From NCBI GenBank assembly GCA_014155875.1, contig JACEFZ010003493.1:144501-208500 (forward strand): 64,000 nt of DNA, given 5' to 3'. Shown piece after piece: positions 12,201 to 27,200 of the stretch; the stretch's first letter is position 1, and every line of letters begins with the position of its first letter. A program made the translations under genes and the position numbers. The DNA is from Cepaea nemoralis (Eukaryota; Mollusca; Gastropoda; Stylommatophora; Helicidae). The notes beneath the pieces were generated by a model that saw only the letters and a list, made by a program, of their open reading frames with translations, was not told the DNA's origin and searched no databases.

Positions 12201-15200
12201 TAGACTGACCCATGGTATCTCATTGTACACCGGGGTGGACTCTAATCCAATGCTGTCCCATGGCAAAGACACAAGCAGTTTATTGCACTGTTTCTTAGCC
12301 TGGCATATTGCCTTGTAGTATTTCTTTCTCTGTTGTATGCGCATGGCGAGATACAGCGAAATATGCCAGGCAGTAAATTGTAGTCTCAGGTAATAGAATG
12401 GACTTTGTGGCCAGAGCCTTCGCCAGCTCACAAGCAAATATACATTGATGCAACTCTCCTCCCACCCAACTCCACACATTCTACACACCACACCACACAC
12501 GTTACTTAGCCGGCTGTTATCTCATCATGTGTGTTTCACACTGCTGAAGACATGGATGAATAGTATTGTATGAGAATATATGCAGGTTACGAAGAGGATT
12601 TGATGTTGACAGAGTTGTCCATGTTTTTATCATCAACAGTTTCAGTCCATCCCTCTGTACCTGGAATGGGCTCCCATGGGGGTGTTTACCAAGCCTGCCA
12701 AATCTCAAAAAAGTCAGTCGGAGGTGGAGGGTGGACCAGGTGAGGACAAAGAAGGGGATGCTGATAACAAGTCAGGGAACAAGGAAAACTCTGATGTACA
12801 GGTAAGCGGTTAGACTGGAACAAGCAGGTTTGCTTCGTACTTTCTTGTCCCCAAGTTCAGTGTTCTCGTGTAAACTTAGCCTATTAGGTTAATCAGGAGG
12901 TGCATCCTGGCAGGTTACATATCAGGTACTGTAGAAATAAATTAGAGAACTTGATGACAACTGGCAAGATTAAGGGGAAGAGAAGACAGAGAAGTAAATA
13001 CCTGGATGGCTTGGCCACGTGGTATGATTGGGACAAGAAGACTACTGAGCTGATCCACGACTCTGGTGATTGCATGAGATGGTGAAATTGACTGCTTAAT
13101 ATTAATGGCATGGCACTTGATGATGATTAGTCATGACAGTTAAAGTGACTTCTGGAGAGTCAGCTCTCAGAGCAGGAGGTTACACAATACTGTAGTCAGA
13201 TGAGGAGGAACCCCGTTGTCACATGCCTGTGTTCAGTGGCATTAAGGTGAGTGGCCGTACAATATAAACAGTTCAAGAGGTGAAAGGGCATTCACCGGAA
13301 AGAGAATATAAGGAGATAAACGGTAAGGGAGAGGGGCTGCAAGAAGGGGCAGACAGTTGGAGCAGTGAGGTTGTGTGTTGTGTGTGAGGCATTGTGGGGG
13401 ATGGAATTGTTGAGAAGAGAGGGACAAAGACTGACGGGGGACAGTTGAGTCTAGACCGGACCAGGAGAAGGTCGTGGTCTGAGAAAGTGAAGAATTGTGA
13501 CGGAGTTCTGAAGATAACTCCGCACTGTGGGTTCCAGGGATAGTGAGTGGAATTCGAGACCCATAGTGGGTTACTTTGAGTCGGGCCTAGAGAGAGGCTA
13601 GTATACCTGGCGTGTGGAATGATATTTTAGTAGCCTTGAGAGGCAGTGCTATTCGACGTGTTCCATTGGGATGGAGATATATTCTTAGAGAATTCTGTTC
13701 CTGGATTTATATGTTACATGTGTCTGTGTTAATTCATCATTAAAGGAATATTATGTGCGCAAATTAACGCTTGTTCACTGACTGGTGTTTGGGTGTGATG
13801 CATCTTGGTTAATCGGTTGTTCAACCTCATATTGTTACAAGGACATACCCTAGACACAACCATAGCCACTCTATCTGTCACTTAGTCAACATTCACTTTG
13901 TGACACCCGTGGAGAGGATACTTTGCATCTGCAAAGAACTGTTTCAGTTGATCCGACATGAAACCTCATTCTCACGCCTGTCTTCCTGTTATACAAGTAA
14001 CATTTTTAGTTATGTATTTTTATGCAATTATATGTTGATGTAAACTCATATCATTTGACATTACAACCTAGTATGTGTGATTATTGTGTTATATCATCAT
14101 CTCTAACAGACTATATGCCTTTGTGTGTAATGTTGAAATAAAATTGCCTGTTGGGATATAATATGAAGGGCGAGTCAGTAAATCATCAAATTGTATGTTT
14201 GAAAAAGAAAAAAAAAACTATATGAGATGCAGACTTGTAAACCATGTATTATTATGTTTCCTTATTTTTCAAAACCATCTCCGCAAACATTGATGCATTT
14301 ATGTCTTTGGGCTTCCATCTTGGTCACATTTGCATTCTTCGCACAACTTCATCATTGAAGGATCGTTTAACTATCCAGTTGTATGCTGCTTTTTATGACA
14401 AACACATGCCGCTATAGATGGACATTTCATTTTGAGTATCGTAAGCAGAAAGCCATCTGCCACTGTTGCTCCTCCACCCCACCCCCAACCTCGCAATAGC
14501 ACCCTGTTCTACAGCGATGCAATCTTCATGAATGGCCATTTGTGTCTCCATGTGCACATTGCATGCAGCAGTTATTTTCTGCCAAACATACTTTAAGCTA
14601 GATGGATATGCCACATAATGACACTTTTGTAAAATGCCAACAACCACCTCTCAACTGTCACATCATTTTGTGACCTGTTTACATATGTACCCTCATAATG
14701 TGACATAACTAAGAAAAGAGAACATGGTCTATTCTAGATCTTATAAATCAATCATAGACATTTTTACTTGCGGGGGGGAAAAAACCTGCCATAACTGGTG
14801 AATAATGCAGAGGAATTATTTAGTAGAAAAACAAACCAATTATCAATTCGTGTGCCAGGAAGTGAACCTTTATGTTTTTGCAGTGTTACATTTAGAGATT
14901 TGGTGAGGGGAGGTGTCATGGTAACACAGTGGCTGGCTCACCTGCCTGCTGGCCTACTGGTCATATGTTTGAACCATTTGTGGACAGATTTATACAAGAA
15001 AACACTGACCTGGGCTGACAGGTTGCTAGTGTGATACTGACTATATCACCCAATATTCTGATTGGGCCTCAGGAAGTATGGAGCCAGCACCGTATTCCCA
15101 ATACACTTTGGTGGGGCCCTTGAAGATATTTTGTGTCTTCTTAAACACGTGTGAAGACTGCCGCATAAACATCAGAATTGAACTAATCTTGATTTTGATT

Positions 15201-18200
15201 TTTTTTCTCGCACGCTTTGAACAAGCGTAGTCAGTACACACTACTTATAGTAGTGCTGGACAGAATTTTGCATGTAGATTAGCTTTCCATATTAACACTG
15301 TTCCTCGCCATCAAGTGAACTCACTCTGACTTCAGAAGTACTTGTAATTTACATCCCCAAGTCAAGGACAACAGGTCAACATTTTAGTGCAACTGTCTGG
15401 TGTAGGAATTGAACCCCTAATCTCGGCATCAGCACATTGGATGTTTAAGAGCACACATTCTTATCCATTCGGCCATGCTGACCTACTTGTTTTGAATTAA
15501 ATTATAAGAAGACACAGATTATGGTCATCACTAGGAAGAAGGAAATACCACAATATAATATACAAGTAAATGGGAATATTCTTAAATAAGTGAATTGGTA
15601 CAATCACCATGGCGAAGATAGCCTTTGGCGAGATGCAAAACATACTGACAAATAAAAAGTCATTTGCAACGAGTAAAAGTGTGTTGATGTGGTACATAGA
15701 ATCTGTACTTTGGTATGGATGTGAAGCATGGACAAAGACAAGCTGAAATATATCTGATAGCAGTGGAAATTTGGTTTCTGAGGAAAATGCAAAGAATACC
15801 ATGGACAGACAGAAAAATCAATGACCAAGTACTACAAGAAACAAATGAAAACCGTAAATTGATTAGAGAAATTAGACTTAGACAGTGACAATTTGGTGGA
15901 CACAATATGAGAAGAAATAAATTAGAGAACTTGGTGACAACTGGAAAAATCGAGGGGAAGAGAACAAGGGGAAGGCAGAAAAGTAAATACCTTGATGGCC
16001 TAGCCACGTATGGTCGAGACAAGAACACAGAGCTGATCCACGAATATGGTGATTGTGTGATATGCGAAACATGACTGCCCACGCTTATCGGCTGATGATG
16101 TTTGAATAATGAAGACACAAACAATAGATTGCACAATTTATTGCCTGGCATATTTTTCTGCATCTCATCAGGCACATACTGCAGAAATCACACAACATAA
16201 AGTTTGTTTTATTTTTCAGAACGCTGGTTCTGACACTGAGCCTGAAGAGGAGACCACCATCTTTGTGAAGAATTTGAACTTTGCAAGCACAGATGAGCAG
16301 CTTCTTGAGGTATGTTTCTGATTCGTCGTGTTTGATTAGTCAGTCATACAGTTGTTTTTGTTCTTCTGTTATGTGGTTTGTCCCAGTGCTGTTGGGTTGT
16401 CCATTGTGAGCAGCATTGGTGCAGTTTGTCCCAGTGCTGCTGGGTTGTCTGTTGTAGGTAGCATTGATGCAGTTTGTCCCAGTGCTGCTGGGTTGTCTGT
16501 TGTAGGTAGCATTGATGCAATTTGTCCCAGTGCTGCTGGGTTGTCTGTTGTAGGTAGCATTGATGCAGTTTGTCCCAGTGCTGCTGGGTTGTCTGTTGTA
16601 GGTAGCATTGATGCAGTTTGTCCCAGTGCTGCTGGGTTGTCTGTTGTAGGTAGCATTGATGCAATTTGTCCCAGTGCTGCTGGGTTGTCTGTCGTAGGTA
16701 GCATTGATGCAATTTGTCCCAGTGCTGCTGGGTTGTCTGTTTTAGACATTGATGCAATTTGTCCCAGTCCTGTTGGGTTATCTGCTGTAAGCAGCATTGA
16801 TGCAGTTTGTCCCATTGCTGCTGGGTTGTGTTTTGTTTTATTGTTGTTCTAGTTTGTAAAACGTCAAGATATCATTATTCTGATATTGAAAAACAATACT
16901 TTAACATTTAGTCTTGTTGTGTAGTTTAGTCTTTATATTCATAAAATGTTGAGCTTGCTTGTTTTAGTCTGCAGATACATGCAGTTCTTTCTGGGAGCTA
17001 CTTGTGCCAGATTATTTAGTTCTTGAGTGTATCAGTCATGTTTTACTTACTAAGTTTTATTGTTTATGCAGTATATAGGAATCTTTTAATGTCTTGTGGT
17101 TTACATTTATTGTATGTCATATCTTATAACTTTGCCACAATCGTTCTTTCTTCTTTCGTTTGCTTGAATTTTGTCTATATCTACAATGTTATCTCTTGTA
17201 AGAACGTCAGTTCCTTTTTTAGTTCTTTCATTGGTCCATAGTTTATCTTCCACTGTTGTCTCTAGGCTAGGTTTGCCTAGATATGTTGTAATTTGGGCAT
17301 TTGGAGTCTGCGACACTAATCCACATGTGCACATGGCTAATTCGCGGATCTTGAATTTTGTATACATGTGGTTACATAATCTTTTGCATCCTGTTCTGAG
17401 GCACAGAATGATTTGTTCTGGTCTGTCCATAAGGTAGTAATCATCTTGTGCTGGTGTTGGTGGCTTTCTGATTGATCTAATCACTTTTCTGTTGGTTGTA
17501 TGTAACAGTTACATAGGTTGTTCTTCTATTGTTCCTTCCTGATAAGCTGTATCGTTTCCAGGTAAGCCACAATTTTGTACCTGTCCTTTTGTGTTATAAT
17601 ATTCATCATCTTTCAGCTGGTCCTTTGCAGAACATTGCCTTCATTACGGCTCTACAAAATGCTTCTCAATCTCTCACCATTTCTGATGCCTCATGCCCCC
17701 TCCCCTCCCCATGCCCAAGGTGTCTTGCAAATTATGGTGTCCATAGTTCTGTAGTATAGGTCTGAAGTCTCATTATGATTAAAAGCCTCATCATGACACC
17801 TTGTAACTTTGGTTATGTAAATCTTGTTAAAGTTATCTTAGGATACCTTGTAACTTTGGTTATGTAGATCTTGTAAAAGTCATGTGATGATAACTTGTAA
17901 GTTTGGTTACACATCATAATGTGTCAATTTGGTTATGTAGATCTTCTAAATGTTAACTTAGGATGCCTTGTAACTTTGGTTATGTAGATCTTCTAAACGT
18001 TATCTTAGGATACTATGTGCCACTGTGCGAAAATGCTTGCCACAGTGCAAAAAATATTGCTTGTTTGGATCATGGTTTCAGATGTCTAGGGGTATGAGTT
18101 ATAACCTCACCATTCATCATCATCATGTCGTCCCCGTGGTTAGTTTCGAACTCTTCTTTCTGCCTTATCTTAGACTCTGCATTTCGCTATGCGGCCTCAC

Positions 18201-21200
18201 TTCAATGGTTGTTAACTTCAACTTTACTTGACTGATAGTCGACCTCTTCCATTCTACCCGGCCATCAGGGCCCACTGTAATAACTCAAGCTTCATACATG
18301 ATGCCCCACTGTAAAAACTCAATGCGAGTGTGGGTTTTTTTTTTACAACCTATTCCTCAAAACACTGTACAATAGTTACTCACAATTGTGCACACAATTA
18401 TGCAACATGATCACAAATCTACGCCACATTTCCTATACATAAACTTTACTAAATGAGTGGCTCAATGTTGGCCATTACTCGGTTCACATGGTCCGCACTC
18501 AACGAAACCACAGCCTAGAATCCCCTTGTCCGGATCTCGCTTCCTGTTGACCACGAAGCGAGTCGCAGCGCTTTCATGCTGTGTGAAAGATACCCATTTT
18601 TCATGATCCAGGTGTCCATTTACTGAACACTGCCATAGCCTCTGACCTCATCTAATTTTGGTTACGGCTTAACTGATCCATGTTTATCTGGACCATGGCA
18701 CTGTGCAACTTTGGTTATGTAGATCTTCTAAAAGTTAACTTAATATACCTTGTAACTTTGGTTATGTAGATCTTGTAATAGTTGTCTTAAGATAACTTGT
18801 AAGTTTGGTTATTTAGATCTTGTAAAAGTCACATCATAATGTGTCAATTTGGTTATGTAGATCTTGTAAAAGTTATATAAGGATACCTTGTAACTTTGGT
18901 TATGTAGATCTTGTAAAAGATATCACATCATGGTACCATGTCAGTTTGATTGTGTAGATCTTGCAGAAGTCACATCATGAAATTGTGTAGCGTATGTTAT
19001 GTAGATATTGTTCTAAAACAAAAATATCACATAATGGTACCTTGTATTTTGGTAGATTTTGTTGTAGAAATGGCAACATACCTTGTAAATTGATAGCTTG
19101 TCAATTTTATATATGTGTATCACATTGACATAATACTCTCAACTATACACTTCACAGCACTTCAGTAAATTTGGCCATGTTCATTCTGCATCGGTGGCCA
19201 AGAAAAAGGATTCGAAGACTCCAGGTAGCATTTTTACAAATCCTAGATTGCTTGATGTTTCCTATTGTTATAAACACATTAACCCTTTACAGGGCAGACG
19301 TTTGTCTGTTTTGTAGCCCTGAACAGGCAAGAAGAATTTTGAGGTTCGATAAAATTTCGGGTTACGTTAGTAAAAATCATCATATAAAAGGTGTTAGTCA
19401 ACTGATTTTACTTAAATAAAAAACAAAATGAAGTTAAAAAGCATGCAGATTATTTTACTTACGTGAATGTTCCCGGTAATTCACATATGAACACAGATAT
19501 TTACAAAATACAACATATTGTTTGTGATTGTCAGTCATTTATACGGCAATTTACAAACACATTTTCAGAATCAGAATCACTTTCTTTAAAGTCCGACTCA
19601 CGACTGTGGATGCAAAGTAACGCTGATCACTGATATCTAGCTCTGATTAATAGTCAACTTCGTGCCCTTCAATGTCACTTAAATTGAACCCAGCGTATAC
19701 TATAACGTGAAGAATTGTCAAAATCCATTTTGAAATACAAAGCATAAAACCCCCAAAAACTATTTTAAAAATCTGTTTAAATTCAAAGTACACGCTTGCA
19801 AATGCGGCCACGTTGTCAAGCTATCAGCGAAACCAAAGTAGACAATCGGACATCTCGGAAAGCCACGAGATCGCATTTTTACAATGCATAATAGTCACGG
19901 GCGCTTTCAGACGGTTTGCCCATTCCGGTGTAAAAAGTTCTCGGGCGTTTTGCCCTGTAAAGGGTTAAATTATATTGATCATTTTACCATCTTCATTTGT
20001 CCTTTTAATCCTGCTTCGGTGACTCGTGTCACATTTTCTTTTCCTTTTTTTTTAAAAATGGAAGTTTTCTCAGACAGTTGTTATTATCTCTTTCTGTCCT
20101 GAACAATTAACTCTTTTCTATCCTAATCGGTTAATTTTTTTAAAACTTTTCCGCCAACGGCAGTTGTTTCTTATAGCTTGTCCCGGGTAGTTGTTGCTTT
20201 AATATTTCTGTTCCAACTATTTGTTGCTTTAATTTTTCTATGGTCACTACTGGGAGATAGAATCAGTTATTGTAACTACTGGGAGATAGAATCAGTTATT
20301 GTAACTACTGGGAGATGGAATCAGTTATTGTAACTATTGGGTAGATAGAATCAGTTATGGTCACTATTGGGTAGAAAGAACCAGTTATGGTCACTATTGG
20401 GTAGATAGAACGCATTTATGGTCACTTTTGGGTATATAGAATGCATTTATGGTCACTATTGGGTAGATAGAATGCATTTATGGTCACTATTGGGTAGATA
20501 GAATGAATTTATGGTCACTATTGGGTAGATAGAATGAATTTATGGTCACTCCTGGCAAATAGAACGAGTTTAACTACAGTGGCACAGTTGAGACAGTATA
20601 TGATGTATGAAGCAACAAACAATTGTTTATACAAGTGCATTACTTTCATGCTGCTTTTATTGTGTTCTCTTGTCTTCAGGTCAGCTGTTGTCCATGGGGT
20701 ATGGATTTGTCCAGTTCATGAAGAAATCTGATGCCAAAGAAGCATTGAAGAACCTGCAGAACTCAGAACTGGACGGTCATAACTTGGAGCTGAAAATGTC
20801 AAGCAGAACCAAGAGGTGGAATTTCTCTTGTTTTTAGTTTTACTTCAGATACAGCAGTGTCGTGCTGGTGCCTGTTTTAATACTGCTGGGTTGTTTGTTC
20901 TAAGCTGTGTTTATGTTGAGGATTCAAAACGATCATAAGTGTGGATCTGTAACATGCACGAAAAGAGGGTACGAAAAAAAAAAGGAACCAGTGTAGCAAG
21001 AAGGGAAGAAAACAAAACTATTAGAGGAAAAGAGAGAAAAAAGTTAGTTGCATATCCTTTACAAGATGTTGCAGTCAACCCCAGCATTTTTTGACTGATT
21101 CCTTGGCAAGTTTACGTTCAGTAGTTTGCCATTGCTTTCTGAACTCATGCCAGTGCACGGCTGTCTTCTCCCAAATCTTCCACAGCTGTGTTTAGAATGC

Positions 21201-24200
21201 GGGATTGCAAATTGTTCCCAACTCCTTTGCCACTTCATAGGCAGAAAAGGAGAATCTATAAATTGTTGCTGTCAATTGAAAACCAACATAAATGTGGACT
21301 CAAGATTTCCCATGTTTTTCTACTAGGGGAAGTCAATAAGTAAGTTACAAATAGCTGTAGAAAAATATCTAAATATGATAACAACTTGAAACCAGTTTAT
21401 TTTTATGCATACATTGTCCCTTTATTTCTCAACATAATTTCCACCAACATTGATGCACTTATCACATTGTTTTATAAGTCCTCCCAAACCGGCTGCATAG
21501 AACGACGTACTCTGTTTTCACTTCCCATTCAACTTTGACGTCATTCGCGAAATGTCTCCCGCCAAGGTGGGCTTTCAGTGGACCAAAGAGGTGGAAGTCG
21601 CTAGGGGCTAAGTCGGGGCTGTAAGGTGGATGTTCCAGAACTTTCCACCTTAGTTGGTTAATTTTCTCCTGAGTTAATCGAGCCGTATGTGTTCTGGCAT
21701 TGTTATGAAGCAACACTAGTCAGCACTCCTGGACATTAAGTTGGGTGTGTTGGCCAAATCATGCTAATATCCTGCTTTGTTATACAGGCAGCACAAAGTG
21801 CACTTGATAATACAAAGAAAATACCTGAAGTGATAAGAAGCAACCACACAGAACTGTGGCATCAAGAGTATATGTGCAGTTACCTCTGTCTGACATTTGG
21901 GAAATTGATACATAAGATTAACTTCTGTCAAGCTAAGATTGAGAAAATATAAAATTGAGTTCTGTCTAGCTAAGATTGAGAAACATAAGACTGGCTTCTG
22001 TCGAGCTAATACTGACATCAATCAAGCTAAGATTGATGTCTGTTGAGCTGAGATTGGAAACATAAGATTGACGTCTTTTGAGCTAATACTGACGTCTATC
22101 GAGCTGAGATTGGAATCATAAGATTGACATCTGTCGAGCTAATACTGACATCTATCAAGCTAAGATTGAATTCTGTCGAGCTGAGATTGGAAACATGAGA
22201 TTGACGTCTGTCTAGCTAATACTGATGTCTATCGAGCTAAGATTGACGTCTGTCGGGCTGAGATTGGAAATATATGATTGATGTCTATTGAGATAATACT
22301 GATGTCTATCAAGCTAAGATTGATGTCTGTTGAACTGAGATTGGAATCATAACATTGATGTCTATTGAACTAATACTGACTTCTATTGAGCTAAGATTGA
22401 CGTCTATCAGGCTAAGATTGATGTCTATCGGGCTAAGATTGGAAACACAAGGCCTTATATAGGTGCCAGGAAATGTCCTGGGCAGTAAAAGTGGCCAGCA
22501 CGTCCCCACCACTCATTGATTGCTGATTGGTCTAGAATAATAACGGAGTTGAGCTGATTGGTCTAGAATAATAGCGGAGTTGAGCTAAGAACCGACATCA
22601 CTGCAATCAGGACATTCCCATATGCGCTGTCTCCTCGTTCAATAGCCAGCGAACAGTCATACAACTAATCGTTCCTTCCCACCGCTTTCTGATTTAAAGT
22701 TTTCCTGGTCTTCCCTCAGTTTTGAGATTCCTCCAGAACCCCTGCTGATCCCCCGCAATCTCATTCTTTCCACATACACCTTCTCCACCTGGTCTAACAG
22801 GCGCCCGACCACCTCTCCCTTGTCCATAGGTAATCTATACCAAGAGGTGCATTTCCTGCCAGCCTATTAGCCTGTTCATTCTCCCGCATGGCCAGGGCAA
22901 TAATAGGGGAGCTTGTAACAAACCTGATATACCTCAAGACATGTAAAAGAGTCTTTTTATTTTACTTAATATAGCTCTTACCTTATATTGCCCTTAAATA
23001 TTGTGTATATATTGTTTATGTATTCTGTCCCACTGTTTTGCAGTGAGGTGAAAGGTCGGCGGAAACAAGGGGAGACAAAGCAGGAGTCCACCAAGATTCT
23101 AGTCCGGAACATTCCCTTTGAGGCAAAGAAGCGGGAAATCGAGGAGCTGTTCAAGTGAGTGCTGGATCTGATAGTTGTGTGATGTGCTGAGGGAGGGAGT
23201 GGGAGGGGAGAGCTAAGTGGGCAGATTCTTGATGACTTTGTGTCATAGCATGAAGGGGTATCGCTGCACGACTGTTTACATGCTGTTTATCACAAGATGT
23301 GGAGAAGCGTAGTCACCATTGCCAGTCAGAAATGCACTTCTTGATGATGATGATGATCTTATAGCAACAGCAGACTCAGTATATTAGAGCTGACAGAGAT
23401 GTGGAGTGAGTGAAAGTCTCTAGGAGATATAGCACTGGATATATTGCCTATGTTGCTGAAAGTTCATTTATCTAGTCTGTGAATGACATTTTAATTGCTG
23501 TGCAGCTTCAGAATGAAGACTGGGGTATAGTTAGAGCTACTAGATCACAGCTTTATGAGGTGAGGTGACCATTTCTGTTGCTTAACCTTTCCTTTCTACA
23601 GAATGAGTGAACAAGAATGAGACAATACAATTTTATATTCTTCTATGGCCCATGCCAGGCATTGGTCATCATATCTGTCCAGATTTTTGTCTGGTGTACT
23701 GCCAGTCATTCTTGATATGGCTGCTTCTCCATGCCTTGTCAAATTCTGTCTCTCCCTCCCCACGTCCTTTCCAACTTTCCCATTGTCTGTTGTATTAACA
23801 AATACAAATTAATATTCTCTCAAAGTGGTGATCTTGCAAACATGCAGCGCTGGATGTGTTGCCTCAGTTCCTGGTGGGGATGCTGGGAGTCTTTCATGAC
23901 TTTACTTAACTGTTGTGCAGTTTCAGAATGAAGACCTTTTAGGTGTCATGTGAGCTTGGAAAGGAGATACATGGACTTTGATATGTGACCAGCAGTTTCA
24001 TAAGTCATCACTATGGGAAAACAAATCTGTTGTCAAATCAGATGTGTTCACACAGTTCAGTAGCAGTGTGATCATTTGTTGACAGACTTTGCTGGTTTAC
24101 CAGTTGCCAAGAAAGGTTTAATCTGATTACATTCAGACACCTGTAATCTTTGATGCCATTTTTTTTTTTCAAAGTCTGGATCAGCCTCACAATTAAGATA

Positions 24201-27200
24201 ATCTTATCAATGAGAGCATGTACCAGTGGTATGAATTTTCCTTGTTGCTTCCATTTACTAATTGTTTTTGAAACATTTATCAAAGTAATAGCATGGCTTA
24301 TTGTTACTCAACACAAATTACATAAATACAAAATGACCGAAACTGCCTGGATATAGGGTAGGAATTTAAAACACTGTAATTGTAACATCTGTTATAATTT
24401 GATTCCTAGAAGATAAGACTTGGGTGGATAAATACATTAGACACCCTGGACATGGAATGCATTCGGACTAACAAAATATCGGGAGTGATCCAAGTGGGCT
24501 GTAAACATTCAAGTGAAGCAGTACTGCATGCTCAAATAGCACTTGCATCTGCCAGCTGCTAACCTTTTAATGAATCAGTACTACTGTATGTGCCAGAAGC
24601 ATGACAAATGATAAATTAGAGCTGTGTTTGCAAAGGGCTCACTACATGCTAATGTTGTTACAGGTCGTCTTTTCCTTTGTTAGGCTTTAGTACTTGGTAG
24701 CCTGGAGGTTGAGAAGTGTAACTTAGGTTCTGGTGCTGGTAGCAAGGGTAACTGCTGTTAGTGCTATACTTTGGTTCTGGTAGCAAGGGTGACTGTTGTC
24801 ATTGCTACACTTAGGTTCTGGTAGCAAGGGTGACTGCTGTCATTGCTACACTTAGGTTCTGGTAGCAAGGGTGACTGCTGTCATTGCTACACTTAGGTTC
24901 TGATAGCAAGGGTGACTGCTGTCATTGCTACATTTAGGTTCTGGTAGCAAGGGGGGCTACTGTCATCACTACACATCGATTCTGGCACAAGTAACAAGGA
25001 CAGGTCATGAGTAACCAGTGCAATCTTTTCATATTTACTATCTCTCGGCCTTCTTAATGACTTGATGTGCTCTCAATGTTTATGTTGACAGAGTGTTTGG
25101 AGAGTTGAAGTTTGTACGTCTCCCCAAGAAGGTCGGCGGCACAGGTCCTCACCGAGGCTTTGCTTTTGTGGATTTCTTGACTAAACAGGATGCCAAGGTA
25201 AGCACTTCTTGCACAGTTCTGACACACTCCACTGTTGTCTCTTCCTTTAACTTGCACAGACTTTCTGGTACTCTACAACTATCCTTTTCAGTCGCTCCCA
25301 ACTATTATTTCTCAGAATTTACTAATTTACTCAACTATTTCTCATTCTTTACCAGATCTGATACACTTTATCAATTATTATTTCTCAACATTTACTCCCA
25401 GATCTGACTAATCTTTACTGATAAATTTTTGCATTGGAATCAATAAAGATTGAATTGGCCACACAAAAGTGCAGTGACGGAAATTTATTGAAATAAGTTT
25501 CAGTCACTGGTCAGTTTTAACTGTTAATTGTGTGTTACCTGGGCACCCCATAATTAAAACAAAGAATTAACACCACATGCATGTCATTATGGGCAACTAA
25601 GGATGGTGGATCTGCAAAATCGAACCAATCAAGAAAACAAGTCTCAGGGAGCTTTGCATGCGATTACTGAGGTCTTCATGGGGGAACGGCAGAAGAAAAG
25701 GCATAGAAATTAGAGATATGGTCAAATGTGCTCGTTCTTACACTTCAGTTGTGCTGATGCCAAGGTAGCAGGTTCAGTCCCCTTCTGTGGGTCAGTTGGA
25801 CTTGGGGACACTAATTACAAGTACCTCACAAGTCGGAATGGGTTCGCCAGATGACGAGGGACACTGGCAATAGGGAAAACTTCTTGGCTGATGCTGAATG
25901 GGAAAACAGAAATTGAAGGATGTTGACCAAAGACAGGTTTTTCTTGTACCTAGAACTAAACATGCAAGTGAAGCAGCACTTGCATATCTACTAGCTGCTA
26001 ACATTTTAATAAATCAGTACTTGTATGTGCCAGAAGCATGGCAAATGATAATTTGTTGAATGGCATGACAGCGCCAATGTGGAGAGAGCTAAACAAATAT
26101 CAGTGAATCGAGAGAGAGGTGCATATAGGGAACTTGTAAATTGCACTTGGCCAACAAGATCAGCTAGTCTTTTCTTTACAGAGGAGATCACTCACTGGCA
26201 CGTGGCCGTCTTGACAGATGATAAGCCTGGACTGAATTTAGAGACCATGTGTTGCCCATGCAGCATGATCCCTCTCTCAGCCTGTCTAGTTTACTCCAGT
26301 GCAAAGGTAACACCAATATGTCTGTAACAAGACAAGCTGCAGAAGCTGCCGGATCAGCAAAGCAATGCTCTAACTGTCCGCCTGTCGGAGCTTCCATCCT
26401 AGAGCAGTTGCCAACTAAGGCTTAGGGCCTGGTCTGCCCTGCATGAAATTTAGGTTGCATTTCCTCGCACTAGGGTAAGGCTTGTACCCCCTAAGCCACT
26501 GTTGTTTTACAAAATTACAGAAGACAGTAAATAAATTAATTATATGGGGAGGACACGAGTTGAAAAGGTTAGCAAAGAATATGACTGCTTGTGTCCATTG
26601 AGTTGAAGGGCAGACATGATTGCTAACCGTGACATAACATTGTATGATCTGTTTAACCTCCTTAACGTAGCCCTTACACATGCTACAGTACTGGTGCACT
26701 GGCTCCCTTGCCATTAGGCGATATCCACACCGTCTTCTGGGGTACTTGTAATTTACACTCCCCAAGTCAAACGAGAAGTTGGACATGTTTAGCCCAACTG
26801 ACCAGTGGGGACCCAACCTGACATCAGCACATCGAATTTATAGACGATCAAGGGCTCTTCCATTTGGTCATGCCGACTTCACACACAAGAATGTGCAGAG
26901 TGTCTGTCACCTTGTCATTGAGGGCATCCAGGAAACCAGAAACCTGATGTGTGTGTTTGTGTGGGAAAGCCAAGACAATCAGGGTAACAGTAGTTTCTTC
27001 CCAGACAGTTCCAGTGCTTAATTTTGTGTAGCCCAAGTCTCAGTCTCTCTCTCTCTCTGTCTCTCTCTGTCTCTCTCTCTCTCTGTCTCTGTCTCTCTCT
27101 GTCTCTCTCTCTCTCTGTCTCTCTCTGTCTCTGTCTGTCTCTGTCTCTCTGTGTCTGTCTCTCTCTGTCTCTCTCTCTCTCCCTCCCTCCCCTGTGGCTT

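Noticed and set aside
12290..12375. Hairpin of CTGGCATATT and AATATGCCAG as a regulatory element
   Set aside because: Short and imperfect, intronic, and the word recurs as a repeat fragment at 16141.
14900..15060. tRNA-derived SINE (GTAACACAGTGGCTGGCTC, GTTTGAACC)
   Set aside because: Single copy, boxes weak, no tail or TSD seen.
16344..16852. Long open frames on both strands (repeated CPSAAGLSVVGSID and NPAALGQ text)
   Set aside because: Produced by the 48-bp minisatellite, whose length is divisible by three; lies in an intron.
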